A stretch of 64,000 bases of DNA from Nematopogon swammerdamellus (GCA_946902875.1 OX336339.1:20367349-20431348); one strand, 5' to 3'; numbered from the stretch's first letter, positions 10,360 to 22,629 are shown. Numbers and translations: made by a program. The notes: generated by a model not told the origin, from the sequence alone.

Positions 10360-11380
10360 GGGAACAATAAACATTCGAGGCAGAGTTCTCACTTTGAAGT
10401 CTCTGTCTGTGAACATTAAACATCCTTTTCGAAGTCGGTGAAAAAGTAATGGTTTGGTTTTAGTGTATGTACGAGTCGTCAGTCGTTCAATAAATATTCG
10501 GTACAGTGTAGGAGCAACTATTATTCAATCTGTCGTGTAAGGACTAACATATTATATACTAAAAGATTATAGATGTTCATTAAATGTGAAACTATATTTA
10601 GCTTTAGTGTGGAAATAATCTTGAAATTTTCAGGTCGAATCATTATAAAAAAAAAGACTTGTTATTCTAAGCACAGAAATATATTTCAGCTATCTATTCC
10701 GGTCAAATGAAAACTGGTTAAATAGTATTTCGCAAGTTACTGGAAATAATATTTCCCGATTTCGGCTGAAATCTACAAAGCCTGATAATTGAGAGTCTTG
10801 TGTATACATTATTATGCTAACCACAGAAATATGAGATATCTATGATTCTAACAAATACTTCATTCACATATGCGGGTCACATAAAAACGGGCTAAATCGT
10901 ATTTCGCAAGTTACCGGAAAAAAATGTTGCCAATTTCGTCTCAAATCTACAAAGCCGAATAATCGCGAGCCTCGTCCTGACGTCGAAGGAAGATAAAGAG
11001 ATTGTCGGAAATAATAATTTCGTGCAATCTTTCATCGAATCTCCGTAATTCGGGGTATATTTGTCATGTCGTCTGTCACAAGGGGGTGCTTTGGGGAGCT
11101 CCATCGCCCTCCCTTTCTTAGGAATCAAATGAGCAGAAATGCTGTTTTTTCACTTTGTCTCGACATAATCTGTATGTGCACATAATTTATAACGTACGGA
11201 AAAAACGCCCGCTTACACAATTATAATGTAAATCAGATTAAAAGTTAATGTTTATAATAGTTTATGTACTTGCTATAAATATTTTGATTGGCAAATGTAC
11301 TCAGTTCCCGTTTTAAGAAGGCATTTTGTAAGGAAAGTAACTCAAAAATAGAGTGACAAGAAATCTTGAAAAAACATTTT
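10360..11380. other. Unassigned stretch with a weak internal duplication
   Basis: Segments near 10680-10790 and 10830-10960 share 'aatagtatttcgcaagttac' and 'tctacaaagcc', suggesting an old tandem duplication of about 190 bp. No coding signal is seen. Confidence 0.5.
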
Positions 11381-11384
11381 ATGT

Positions 11385-11905
11385 TTCCGTACCTTAAAAG
11401 AGGAAAATACTGAAGCCTTATAGGATCACTCTCGTGTCTGTCTGTCTGTCCGTCTGTCACACCTTATTTTCTACGGATCTGAAACTGAACGAAAAGTTTA
11501 AATTTGGTACATATATAGAGTTTGATGACCCAATCATGGGCGTAATGCGTAAATAAACGAATTTCAATTTTGAGGGTCAAATTATAAAAGTAATTTTTAT
11601 TTTGTCAACTGCATAATGTGACCTATCATAATGGAAGAACTCGTTATAAGAAATACAAATATGCATATCTAATTTCAAAATGCATATTTTAAATTATATT
11701 AAAGAAAATATAAAAAAAATTGCATTCCCCCCAACCCACCCAACACCCCAATCTCCAAACTACTGAGTCTGCAATTTTGAAAAAAAAAGAGGGAATATAA
11801 GACCTCTATTATGGTTTACAGAAAAACCAAAACGAAAAAAAATGAATGGTACGAAACCCTCTCCACGCGAGTTCGACTCGCACTTGACCGCTTTTTTTAG
11901 ACTTA
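11385..11905 (+). mobile_element. Family C copy
   Basis: It starts at 'ccgtaccttaaaagagg', has 'cttataggatcactc' and a CTGT run, and ends 'gagttcgactcgcacttga' near 11890. The interior differs from the long 4.4-kb copy. Confidence 0.6.
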
Positions 11906-12425
11906 GTATACAATCTTCAAATAGTGCATTCAAAATATATGCGTATATGGAGCAGATACATTTTAATAACGTTTCACCAGGTCTACATGTTGATATAGCT
12001 TTTACAAACATATAGAGTCAGGCCTGTTTACTAATGGGATAGGCAGTGACAAAGAACCGATCGATGTCATTTCTATCTTTTGAATTGCTTCGCAGCCCCC
12101 CTAGTTCGTTGCGCTTAATAAATACATGCGGATGGATGTGGGCCCGCGGCCCGCCGAGCTACAGTTTAAAATTCAAAATGCTGCGAAACAGTAATGTAAA
12201 TAATGTATTTATCCGACTACAGCAAAGCCGAAAATAATGTTTTTTCATTGGTATAAAAATGAAACGAACGATTGCATTTAATGTATAATAATAATACACC
12301 TATATAATATTACCAACTACTATTTTTGTGTTCCATTTAGTTATAAGCTAGAAGCTTTTGTTACATATATAAGCTATAAGCTTGTATGTTTTCTTCCTAT
12401 TGCATTTTCGGCCGCATATAATGTT
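11906..12425. other. Unassigned stretch
   Basis: AT-rich, with no recognised family or gene. Confidence 0.5.
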
Positions 12426-12431
12426 TTTTTA

Positions 12432-12685
12432 ATCCTTACCTATAATAAAATCCAACGTCTGCTTTCTGTCTGAGTGTCTGAGTGTCTGAGTGTCTGAGTG
12501 TATGTCTGTCTGTTCGCTTATAACTCGAGAACCACTGAACCGATTTTAATAAAAAAAAAATCTACGGATAGCTTTATTCTTCCCATCAACTATAGGCTAC
12601 TTACTATCACGCTAAATGGCTTATGACGTTAGCAGTGAAGTGAAATATTAGAGTGGGCGGAGCCGCGGGCACAGCTATAATAAAT
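12432..12685 (+). mobile_element. Family H (Helitron-like) copy, left member of an inverted pair
   Basis: It runs from 'cctataataaaatccaacg' through a TCTGAGTG microsatellite (12470-12505) and 'aactcgagaaccactgaacc' to the GC-rich 'ggagccgcgggcacagct'. No protein is encoded. Confidence 0.55.
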
Positions 12686-12939
12686 AAATTTGATTTAATT
12701 TTGATTTGAATGCAATGGCATGGATGTGCTTGCCCCAAAATTCATTCTATTCGTGACACCACTAAGTGCCTATACCCTATCTATAGTGTATCTACTTCCT
12801 ATATCAGGTTTCATAAAGAATTTTAGTATGTAAACACAAGGTACAAAATATTGTTATTTCAAAAGTGTTTATTATAATTAAAATCAAATAAAATCAATAT
12901 ATACTTGATTGCGCACAATACAAATATTGAACACAAGCT

Positions 12940-13160
12940 GTGCCCGCGGCTCCGACCGCTCTCATATTTCACTTCACTGCTAACCTCTTAGGCTATTTAG
13001 CGTGATAGTAAGTAGCCTATAGTTGATGGGAAGAATCAAGCTATCCGTAGAATTTTGTTTTATTAAAATCGGTTCAGTGGTTCTCGAGTTATAAGCGGAC
13101 AGACAGACACTCAGACAGACAGAAAGCAGACGTTGGATTTTATTATAGGTAAGGATATAC
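12940..13160 (-). mobile_element. Family H copy, right member of an inverted pair
   Basis: This is the reverse complement of 12432-12685, from 'agctgtgcccgcggctcc' to 'cgttggattttattatagg'. The pair is separated by about 255 bp of unrelated sequence. Confidence 0.6.
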
Positions 13161-13319
13161 ATACACAAATGCGAGTTTAATGCTATATAGCATTCTTTAT
13201 GCAAACTAACCTTTGGGTTGTGGAGACGCGCACGGGGCGGACAATGCAGTCAGAAGTGAGATAAGCTTTTAGAGTAAAGCATACATAATATCAAATAAAT
13301 TGATGTAAACGTAAAATTA

Positions 13320-13362
13320 TCGCTTAAAATAAACATCAATTGTATGTTTATTTTAAGCGTTA
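13320..13362. repeat. Short hairpin
   Basis: The arms 'cgcttaaaataaacat' and 'atgtttattttaagcg' are separated by 8 bp or fewer. Confidence 0.75.
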
Positions 13363-13364
13363 GT

Positions 13365-14870
13365 AAGTAGGATAAAAATAAAGTTTATTCATAGAAATGA
13401 GAAAATTTGCTGAAAAAATTATTTTACACCACTATGACTACGTCGTGAAATATGAGCTATCGCATGTACGCGTTCTCATCAAGGATCCGCCCCTCGTCCT
13501 CGACGTATTCAATTTTTCCTCCGATAAGAGTGATTTAAGTATATCTCTGCCATTTGTTTCTTCGCGTACAAGATTTCCAATATAGCGCTTTTTATTTTGC
13601 TTAAATTGCTTTCCTTTGTATCCGCATGTACCTACTTCATAACGCGCACATGTCCTGACCCCCTAGTCCCGTTTTCCGCCCTCGTGCATATATTTGTTTT
13701 TAAACAATCTCGATATCGCTAAGTTGTTTTGTTTTTCGCATTTGCAGACGTTATCGACTCTGCATATTGAATATTCCTAAAACGTTCCCTCATACTTTAT
13801 TCTTTAGTAGTTTGGAGAATGTGGAGTTTTGCTGGTAGGTAGATATTGTGAAGAAGTTAATATCTTGTTCCGAGAGAAAATAGATAATACTAAAGCAAGC
13901 TTTAAATGTTATAAAAGTACAAAAGTGTCCGTACAAAGTGTTTTATCTGAAATGTCAAGTTTCATTTTACATCTAAATCTACGTACCTAAACCACAATTT
14001 ATAAAAATCCTGTTAAGTGAGAACATTGTTCACATGCAGATCCATTTAGCCACGCCGCCGCTGGCTGTCACACTCACTAAGAATGTTATTTAATTTTTTT
14101 ATCTGTAACCCTTACACATACACACACTACAAATTTACACTAATGAGATACACTTAAAATTTGTTTTCGTGCTGTTAGTTTAGCTATTGGACTACTTAAG
14201 ATTTTTTGTTTTACATTTATTGAGATTTTCGTTTAGGAGTTATCACCTTGCATAGCATGTGAGACAAATATACAGACGGGCAGACACACAGCCGATTTCA
14301 GCATCTCTGGCTACGGAACCCATAATAGAAATTGCTATACTCAATACGCATTCAGAGAAATTTATTTTTCCATTCAATTACCTCGATTAATTCAATCACT
14401 TCTCACTTTTGCAAGGAAAACATTTACCTCATAATCCGCAAAAATAAATGATTCTTCGCGAGCAAAGCCAAGTACGGAGCACTCTGGAGACACGATCTAA
14501 GGAATAACATAATAATCAAAGGCATAAGGGCTTTAGGATGGAGAGGAGTGAGAATCAAATGTCTACATATGCACGGCGGCGATAAAAAGAAAGCGAGACG
14601 CTTCACGTAGAAATTGGGGTCGGTTGGGACGACGGCACACAACGAACAATTTTAGAAAAACGGAACATTTTAGATTTTGGATTGTATGAAGTGGCTATAT
14701 GTATATTATAAATAGGGTTACGTCTTGGAGGAAAGATAGCGTCATTCATAGCTCGATGTGACATACTCCTGACATACTCAACAAATTCAACCTATTCGAG
14801 AACTATGGAAATGACGTATGTTTGCTCGACTTCGCGGGGGCACGGCAATGAAACCAATTTTTTTTTACTA
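13365..14870. other. Unassigned stretch
   Basis: No recognised family. The plus-strand frame 13397-13585 and the minus-strand frame 14424-14642 have no known motif. A 'gacagacacacagcc'-like trace occurs near 14275. Confidence 0.45.
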
Positions 14871-14871
14871 A

Positions 14872-15480
14872 GCGCGACATGTGGCGCCGAGGCACCCATA
14901 AGGTGTCTAACGGCGCCCATGGACATTCGGTCGTATTCGGGGGTTGCGAATGCCATGGGCGTCGTCATGTCGAGCTAACAATAAAAAAAAAATAAAAAAA
15001 AATGGACATTCGGTCGTATGCGGGGGTTGCGAATGCCATGCCGGCCTGACAGATGCCTATTCACGCCTCTCTTAAAGGACCCGAGACTATACTTGGGGGG
15101 AAATATGTGGGTAGGGAGAGCGTTTCAGAGTTTACCAGTTCTGTGGAGGAAAGATCTGCAGAATCGATTGGTACGCATCCGTGGTAAGTCCAGCGTATAG
15201 GGATGCATTCCCTGCCCAGTGCGCGCGGAGGTGGAAAGGGGACGGCGCGGCGGGATCGCGTTAAACAGCTCCTCCGAGCATTCTCCATGGAATAAGCGAT
15301 AGAACACACTTAGGGCGCCGACATCTCTACGGAGTTGCAGTGGTTCTATAGATCGCGGGACACGTCGTCGGGGTCACCCACTAGTCGCACGGCTAGGCGC
15401 TGGATCGAACCAAAGGCGCAAGCTGGTATTTCGCTCAGCCATCCCACAAGTGCGAGCAGATCCACCTATGCTGCGGTTCT
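14872..15480 (-). pseudogene. 5'-truncated non-LTR retrotransposon (LINE family L): RT C-terminus and 3' end
   Basis: On the minus strand the frame reads EPLQLRRDVGALSVFYRLF then HGECSEELFNAIPP. It continues HPYTLDLPRMRTNRFCRSFL then HRTGKL, and shifts frame before the expected WN. This order is typical of the end of Jockey/CR1-type LINE reverse transcriptases. The 3' end lies at about 14872, where the minus strand reads 'ccacatgtcgcgc' and then an A-rich tail. A partial repeat of the 3' end (14930-14980 against 15005-15050) with A-runs between shows a rearranged or doubled terminus. Confidence 0.7.
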
Positions 15481-16125
15481 AGCGAATCGGCTGGACGTAT
15501 TCGCCTGTTTGCTGTTGTGTATGTATGTGCATATATTGACACAACTCTGTGTTTTTTTCTTTCAGAATCATTTAATGCCTCTACAACGGTGATAGATGTT
15601 ACCTAAGTACCCTTAGCTGCTTCTGAAAAGATCGGCTCTGAATCCTTACCAATTCCAATTTTTTTATACAAGCAAGAAATACAAGAGTAAAGAAAGAAAG
15701 AAAGAAAAGAAAGAAAGAAATAAAGGCGTACTTATGACACTGCTAGTAGGTTTATTTCAAGTAAATAGAAATATATTTAATCAAAAGAAAAAAGTTGTTC
15801 ATCCCACATGTGCCGCCTCCGAAAGTACCAGGGCGGCATAGGCATGAGCAGCTGTCACGCATGAGATAATCCGGCGAGGAACCGGAACGATACGAGCCGG
15901 GCGGAGGGTCGGGCTACTCCAGCATTGTGCCGAGGAGATCTGTGGCGGTGAATGAAAAGCTCACATGTTAATGTGAAAAGTAATTTCATATTAAATCTTT
16001 GAGAAAACATAAAAGAGATATTCAAGAGCCTCTCGCTCGGCTCACTGAATGCGGGAATAAATTAGTTTTTTTCTCTCCGGTGTTCTGTGTGCTTTTATTA
16101 CTAACCCACTTGACGCTTTGTTAGC
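15481..16125. other. Unassigned stretch with a GAAA microsatellite
   Basis: A (GAAA)n run lies at about 15682-15722. The GC-richer part near 15800-15950 has no identified origin. Confidence 0.5.
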
Positions 16126-16129
16126 TTTA

Positions 16130-16475
16130 GATTTTTTGTTGATTTGTATCAACTGTTTTTTAGGTTTACGTATTCCATACGGAAGTCTATTACTAAGCCT
16201 ACGCCGTCTGTCTGTCTGTCTGTCTGTCTGTCTGTTCTACTGCTGTCTCTTTGGAACCGTAATAGGTAGCCGGTTTAAATTTTCACAGAATATGTGGCGA
16301 ATATAACAACAAATAATAAAATATAGAAAAAGTAAAAAATTAAGATGGTTTCCCATAAAAAAAATTTTTTTTTCATGTTTATTGGGGAAACATTTTTTTT
16401 TCAATGTTTTTTTTTTGTGGTGCTGAAACCTCGGTGCGCGGGTCCGATTCGCACTTGGCCGGTTTTTTTTTTAAA
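16130..16475 (+). mobile_element. Family C copy left of the 110-bp satellite
   Basis: It starts 'ttaggtttacgtattccat', has a CTGT run at 16206-16232 and ends 'gattcgcacttggccgg' near 16465. Confidence 0.65.
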
Positions 16476-16582
16476 TATTTTACATTAGCTGGGTTTATAC
16501 TGGTTTTCACTTTCACTAGGGCATTCCCAGTAATTTGAAGTAGAAATCTAGATATAATTTTTCTCTTCAATTGCTATTGTGT

Positions 16583-18238
16583 GAAAAAAGGAATATTCCT
16601 ACAAAATGTTGATGAAAGGTCCACGCCACGTCTTTGTTTACACACCCTGTGTCAATGTGTGGCAAGTATTGGTGCTCGTTGGGTAGGTATACATAAAAAG
16701 GAATATTCCTACAAAATGTTGGTGAAAGGTCCACGGCACGTCTTTGTTTACACACCCTGTGTCAATGTGTGGCAAGTATTGGTGCTCGTTGGGTAGGTAT
16801 ACATAAAAAGGAATATTCCTACAAAATGTTGGTGAAAGGTCCACGGCACGTCTTTGTTTACACACCCTGTGTCAATGTGTGGCAAGTATTGGTGCTCGTT
16901 GGGTAGGTATACATAAAAAGGAATATTCCTACAAAATGTTGATGAAAGGTCCACGCCACGTCTTTGTTTACACACCCTGTGTCAATGTGTGGCAAGTATT
17001 GGTGCTCGTTGGGTAGGTATACATAAAAAGGAATATTCCTACAAAATGTTGGTGAAAGGTCCACGGCACGTCTTTGTTTACACACCCTGTGTCAATGTGT
17101 GGCAAGTATTGGTGCTCGTTGGGTAGGTATACATAAAAAGGAATATTCCTACAAAATGTTGGTGAAAGGTCCACGGCACGTCTTTGTTTACACACCCTGT
17201 GTCAATGTGTGGCAAGTATTGGTGCTCGTTGGGTAGGTATACATAAAAAGGAATATTCCTACAAAATGTTGGTGAAAGGTCCACGGCACGTCTTTGTTTA
17301 CACACCCTGTGTCAATGTGTGGCAAGTATTGGTGCTCGTTGGGTAGGTATACATAAAAAGGAATATTCCTACAAAATGTTGGTGAAAGGTCCACGGCACG
17401 TCTTTGTTTACACACCCTGTGTCAATGTGTGGCAAGTATTGGTGCTCGTTGGGTAGGTATACATAAAAAGGAATATTCCTACAAAATGTTGATGAAAGGT
17501 CCACGCCACGTCTTTGTTTACACACCCTGTGTCAATGTGTGGCAAGTATTGGTGCTCGTTGGGTAGGTATACATAAAAAGGAATATTCCTACAAAATGTT
17601 GGTGAAAGGTCCACGGCACGTCTTTGTTTACACACCCTGTGTCAATGTGTGGCAAGTATTGGTGCTCGTTGGGTAGGTATACATAAAAAGGAATATTCCT
17701 ACAAAATGTTGGTGAAAGGTCCACGGCACGTCTTTGTTTACACACCCTGTGTCAATGTGTGGCAAGTATTGGTGCTCGTTGGGTAGGTATACATAAAAAG
17801 GAATATTCCTACAAAATGTTGGTGAAAGGTCCACGGCACGTCTTTGTTTACACACCCTGTGTCAATGTGTGGCAAGTATTGGTGCTCGTTGGGTAGGTAT
17901 ACATAAAAAGGAATATTCCTACAAAATGTTGGTGAAAGGTCCACGGCACGTCTTTGTTTACACACCCTGTGTCAATGTGTGGCAAGTATTGGTGCTCGTT
18001 GGGTAGGTATACATAAAAAGGAATATTCCTACAAAATGTTGGTGAAAGGTCCACGGCACGTCTTTGTTTACACACCCTGTGTCAATGTGTGGCAAGTATT
18101 GGTGCTCGTTGGGTAGGTATACATAAAAAGGAATATTCCTACAAAATGTTGGTGAAAGGTCCACGGCACGTCTTTGTTTACACACCCTGTGTCAATGTGT
18201 GGCAAGTATTGGTGCTCGTTGAGTAGGTATACATAAAA
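16583..18238. repeat. 110-bp satellite, about 15 near-identical units
   Basis: Each unit begins 'aaaaaggaatattcct', with a perfect 12-bp palindrome AGGAATATTCCT, and ends 'gggtaggtatacat'. Most units carry 'ggtgaaaggtccacggc'. Units 1, 4 and 9 (variant sites near 16611, 16941 and 17491) carry 'gatgaaaggtccacgcc', always with both changes together. The last unit has one change ('gagtaggtat'). The near-identity indicates recent expansion or homogenisation. The open frames that fill it arise only from periodicity. Confidence 0.97.
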
Positions 18239-18775
18239 AAGAATCGGCCAAGTGACAGTCGGCCTCGCGCACCGAGGGTTCAGTACCATCACGTAATTAG
18301 CCGGTTTTTATTATTTGTTTTGTTTTACTTTAGCGTTAGACCTTGCACTATTATTACACCGAGTTTGACGTTTGTATGGTATTACCGTTTTTACAATAGA
18401 GTAAAAACAATAAAAAAAAAATTATAATATGATATAATACAAATTAACGATTTTAGATGGCTGTGAGACCTTGGCTTCTTACCAAACATGATTCCAGGTC
18501 AACTGAAAGAACCCTATAGTTTTTGATAAGTGAGTTCGCGAATGTCAAAATATTTGACAAAAATGGCCGTATGTTTTAATTGCGTTCACTTGGAAGCTTG
18601 AATTTTTTACACCTCCAAGGAACCGTAATACGAAGGTGTATTTGATATTAATTTCAACATGATACCTCTAACCGTTACAAGGGTCTTGACAGACGGACAG
18701 AAGGACGGACGGACAATAAAGCGATCCCTATAACTATAGGTTAAATTTTATCCTTTTTTAAGGTATCAAATGATA
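18239..18775 (-). mobile_element. Family C copy right of the 110-bp satellite
   Basis: It starts 'atcggccaagtgacagtcgg' and contains one unit of the ~313-bp internal repeat ('gaccttggcttcttaccaaa'). It ends with 'gacggacagaaggacgg' and 'ttttttaaggtatcaa'. Confidence 0.65.
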
Positions 18776-19290
18776 AAAATAATTGGTTCTGATTTTAAAT
18801 TCAAAGTAGACTCGTATGAATGAAGTGCATCCGTAATAAAAAGATCCTCCTCCTACTTGAAAGTTAATACTGAACTAGGCAGACAGCAAGGGTACTTGGC
18901 GTCTAGGTATGGAGCTACCAGGGAGGCAGACACGAGGTGGTGTACTTTAGAGTGAATGCTCCCCGTGCAAGTTAAATTGAGCAGTCTCCACATCGTTCGG
19001 GACTCCGACACACTCATTTCTTCTGCCTCGTCTCCCCGCCCCGCTGCCGCATTGTGCGGGACAATACAAAATATTTTTTCGCAGGCGACAAAAACGACTG
19101 TGAAAATTTTCCAATCTTCGCTTTCTATCGCGCCATAAAGTGCACATGCGTGAACGTTCTTTAGGATTATTCTTTGTCTTTTGCTTGAGCTGAATATGAG
19201 CTGTGAAATAAGCACTCTTTGATTTTTTAATGTTATAAGATCTTGGTTAAATAATCAATATTCAGTACGCCAGCTTGCGTGTTTTTTATG
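18776..19290. other. Unassigned stretch
   Basis: A 120-codon minus-strand frame (18853-19215) overlaps a plus-strand frame. No motif supports either. A GC-rich patch lies near 19025-19060. Confidence 0.45.
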
Positions 19291-19295
19291 TGCTA

Positions 19296-19552
19296 ATTTT
19301 ACTGCGATATTATTATGTATTTATGTATTCCGGTATGTGTGGCTGAGTCAGAGGGGCCAGAGCACATGCACCGACCAGCCAATATCACCTCCGAGAAGGT
19401 AGATGCCATAGCGGAGACTTCCCTTTGGATTGCAGGCTATACTGGACTAGAAGAGAACATAGCCGCGGCTGCTATGCCGCCATTTTACATCCAGTACGGT
19501 GGTACCAACCCAGTCGGCTACAATTTGAGCCAACCACCTTAGGAAGGGGCAA
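19296..19552 (-). mobile_element. SINE-B 3' half
   Basis: It includes 'ggtggtaccaacccagtcgg' near 19498-19518 and the 3' end 'tgtattccggtatgtgtggc'. The head is missing. Confidence 0.7.
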
Positions 19553-20335
19553 GTTAAAGTTATTATAATAAAAGTTAATTTTTAAATCCTTGGGTTTATC
19601 TACTCGTAATCTTATAATGATCCTTACAGACTCCAGCCCAAGTAAATAAATCGACAGGTCTTCTGAGGAAATGCCTCGAAACATCCCTAAGTTAGGAAAA
19701 AACACGGACAAAATTTGCTCGCGAGTAAAGTTTTGACAACTCCTGCACTTTCCAGACGGTGGACACTGTAAAACGTCTCTCCTCTCTCAAAATATGCTAA
19801 TGTATGCAAACCCAAAGGACATAAAGTAATGAGATACATCCAGCTGTAAAGCCTGTGGCGCTAAGGCGTTTTGGTGCAATAAAAAAGATTTAAAGTTGAA
19901 TAACTCTTTGGCCATTCGTGATAACTCATTTTGGTAGAGCTTGAGTAAGTTTTCTACGCTTGCCCGACTCTTAACATTTTTATTATGTTTCTCCTTTACA
20001 AGGTTTGAAGGTAAGACTTTCATATATATTTTATTCCGGAGTTTATAGCATCGTGGGATGGTTGAAAACAAAGACGCAGATCTGCATCATAAGGGCAGTT
20101 TCAACGAGAATCAGAGGCACACGCAGAAAAATTAACAGACGGGTGGGGCTAGAAGACGGTGCTGGCTTATTTTCTAGCGAAGAATGATGATCGCCGTGGT
20201 GGAGCCGGATCCCATGACGTTTGTGGCAGATCAGCCTCACTTCCACCCTCACATTCTGGGCCCTCGTGCGCTTCCAACATTACATATTATTGATCTCCTC
20301 TACTTGGTTCACCTAATAGATTTACTCATATAAAT
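19553..20335. other. Unassigned stretch
   Basis: No recognised gene or repeat. Confidence 0.5.
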
Positions 20336-20337
20336 TG

Positions 20338-20415
20338 TTTGAACCAAAGAGATTGTATTACGTCGCTGCGCTCCTTTATACGAGCGTAGCGACGTAATAC
20401 AAACTCTTTGGTTTG
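20338..20415. repeat. Hairpin with ~32-bp arms
   Basis: The arms 'accaaagagattgtattacg...' and its complement enclose a loop of about 7 bp ('ctttata'). The arms contain 'cgtcgctgcgctc'. Confidence 0.85.
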
Positions 20416-20955
20416 TACATCATGTACATAATATATATAATTATGATATACTATAATTAAATTACTACTACATTGAAATTGTCCTGTAATTTAAGTTTTG
20501 AAGGCGCCATATAATTTACAGGTGGAAAGGAACAGATTAAATGTTAGATCTTTTTTATATTTTTTTCTCAAACTGTACAGTAGATAATATATTTCTAGTG
20601 ATTTTATGTGTAAGACAAAAATTTACCATAGTCAATTAACAAGGTACGTACTAAAATAAAATATTTAAATTAAATTAAATAAGTTTAACATACAGACTAA
20701 ATTTCATCAAGTGTAAAGGATCGTGCATACCTTCACTACACCGGTGCATGGAGAAGAGTGGGTGGGTAGGCTAATGTAGATTAAATATTTAATACTACTT
20801 AATATTTATATATATTTATTCATAAATTATATTCACTAGATTTCAAGAAAGAAAAAACTAAATTAGCATACCTTTTTTAAATTTGGCTGAAAATTGGTAG
20901 GTAATCAACAATCACTGACGTGACTGAGAAATAGAGAAATGTAAACATATTTCTT
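20416..20955. other. Unassigned AT-rich stretch
   Basis: Nothing recognised. Confidence 0.5.
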
Positions 20956-20959
20956 ACAA

Positions 20960-21110
20960 GCTGTACATGCGGAGCTGAGGCACCCATAAGGTGTCTAACG
21001 ACGCCAATTGACATTTGGTCGCGTGCGGTGTTGCGAATGCAGCCGGCTTCACAGGTGCCTATTCACGCCTTCCTTAAAGGGCCCGAGACTGTACTTAGGG
21101 GAAATTATAT
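20960..21110 (-). mobile_element. LINE family L 3' end
   Basis: It reads 'acatgcggagctgaggcacc' and 'ttcacgccttccttaaaggg', matching 14872-15075. Only the 3' end is present. Confidence 0.65.
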
Positions 21111-21668
21111 TAACACTATGCAAAATTGTCTAACTAATTTATATACGGTAAATACATTTATTTTCACAATAAACAATAAATTTAAATCATATTTACAATA
21201 AATTTTCAGAAATATTTTTTTTTTTTACTTTTTACTTTACTTTACTTTACATATTTTTGTTCACTCGCTTCGTAGTTTGACTTAATTTACAAAAAAATTG
21301 GTTTTGCACAATATTTCGATTAAGTTTGGAAGATACGACATTCAAGGGACCGCTTTACTTATCATATATTTTGGTGTACGCTTGGTAAAGCTGGCCAAAA
21401 CAGAGATCCCACCACAGACAGCGTTGCACGAGAGGGAGGTAGAAATTACAGTATTATACTAATTAATTGGCGGGTACCACCCTTTAATGGCTGCCATATA
21501 TCAACGGATTGCTGAACACTTAGTCGGACTTACAAAGTTTTTATCTTCTAGCTTGTGGCTTCTAGTGTTATAATAATTCAATGTTCCGTTTAAAATAAAA
21601 TAATAAGAATAAAAAAACATTAAAACTTTTAAGTAATCCAATTTATATAATTTCTTTGTGGCATCCAT
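21111..21668. other. Unassigned AT-rich stretch
   Basis: A TTTAC microsatellite-like tract lies near 21225-21250. No gene is seen. Confidence 0.5.
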
Positions 21669-21671
21669 AGG

Positions 21672-21905
21672 GTGTGGAACTATCTTCCGGCGAGTGTGTT
21701 TCCCGAATTCTTTAACCTGGGTGTCTTCAAACGTCGTATTAACAGGCTAGCCAGCCTAGCAACCGTCCGCAAATCTGCTGGCATGTTACCTAACTGAGCG
21801 TGGTTTCGCGAGGAGAGGTGATTTTGGCTCTGTCGACTGTAACATTGGTCTCTCGGCACAGCCACCCATGTTGGTTTACATGAAAAAATAAATATAAATA
21901 CAGCT
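21672..21905 (+). pseudogene. LINE reverse transcriptase C-terminus and 3' UTR
   Basis: The frame from 21672 reads VWNYLPASVFPEFFNLGVFK, then RRINRLASLATVRKS, and stops at 21795-21797. WN-LP-x-VFP-x-FK-RRIN is the characteristic end of Jockey/CR1-type LINE proteins. About 100 bp of 3' UTR with an 'aataaatataaata' end follow. The rest of the element is absent (5' truncation). Confidence 0.7.
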
Positions 21906-22223
21906 AATGAAGTCAAATATAAAGAAAAAAACGGACGGGTTGCACTCCGGGAGTGCCGGCAGAAGTGAAAACTTAAACATCAACGTTGTGCATTTTTGAA
22001 TATTTTGGAATGGTTAGGGAATAATTTCGCACGAATTGTTTTATTTATCAGTATAAAAGTACTATCATTTATGTGGTAAAATACAATATTCATTTATTGC
22101 GCCATCGTAGACAAACATGACAATTTATATTACATAAAAAATTTAACACTGCAGAACTAATATAATTATTTGACATTAAAAAAGTTTATTTCTCAGAAAA
22201 ATCAACTTTCGTCCATAATTTCA

Positions 22224-22432
22224 AAGAATCTTACGCTTTTTCGATCAGGCTACGGATCTGACGCGAGTTTAACATTTTTTACCCATCTAAAAAAGTGCCA
22301 AGCGCCGCTAAAGAAGTTTCGAATCTTACGCTTTTTCGATCAGGCTACGGATCTGACGCGAGTTCTGACGCGAGTTTAACATTTTTACCCATCTAAAAAA
22401 ATTGCCAAGCGCCGCTAAAGAAGTTTTCACTT
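22224..22432. repeat. Tandem duplication of ~97-110 bp
   Basis: The block 'cttacgctttttcgatcagg ... gccgctaaagaag' occurs twice in a row. The second copy has an extra 'ttctgacgcgag' micro-duplication. Confidence 0.9.
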
Positions 22433-22629
22433 TAAAAAAAAAAATATTGGTATTTAAGCCAAGATTGCATTGCACCTAGTAGGTAAGATGTTTTACTGAA
22501 AGAGAATGCAATCACTATAAATTACAGTTCGCAAAAAGGAGTCTTGTATTTCGCGAAAGAACAGTATTAACATCTAGGAATAAATTGAGTAGTCACTTTT
22601 AAAATTTCACACAAATGAAAAGCAATTCT

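Noticed and set aside
16583..18238. CRISPR-like array
   Set aside because: The units are contiguous copies without variable spacers, and the surrounding repeats are eukaryotic.
16567..18292. A series of overlapping 75-codon minus-strand frames (MCKQRRAVDLSPTF type)
   Set aside because: They repeat every 110 bp because the satellite unit happens to lack stops in one phase. The period is not a multiple of three, so no continuous repeat protein exists.
18853..19215. 120-codon minus-strand frame as a gene
   Set aside because: It has no recognisable motif, an overlapping frame on the other strand and a low-complexity-looking composition.
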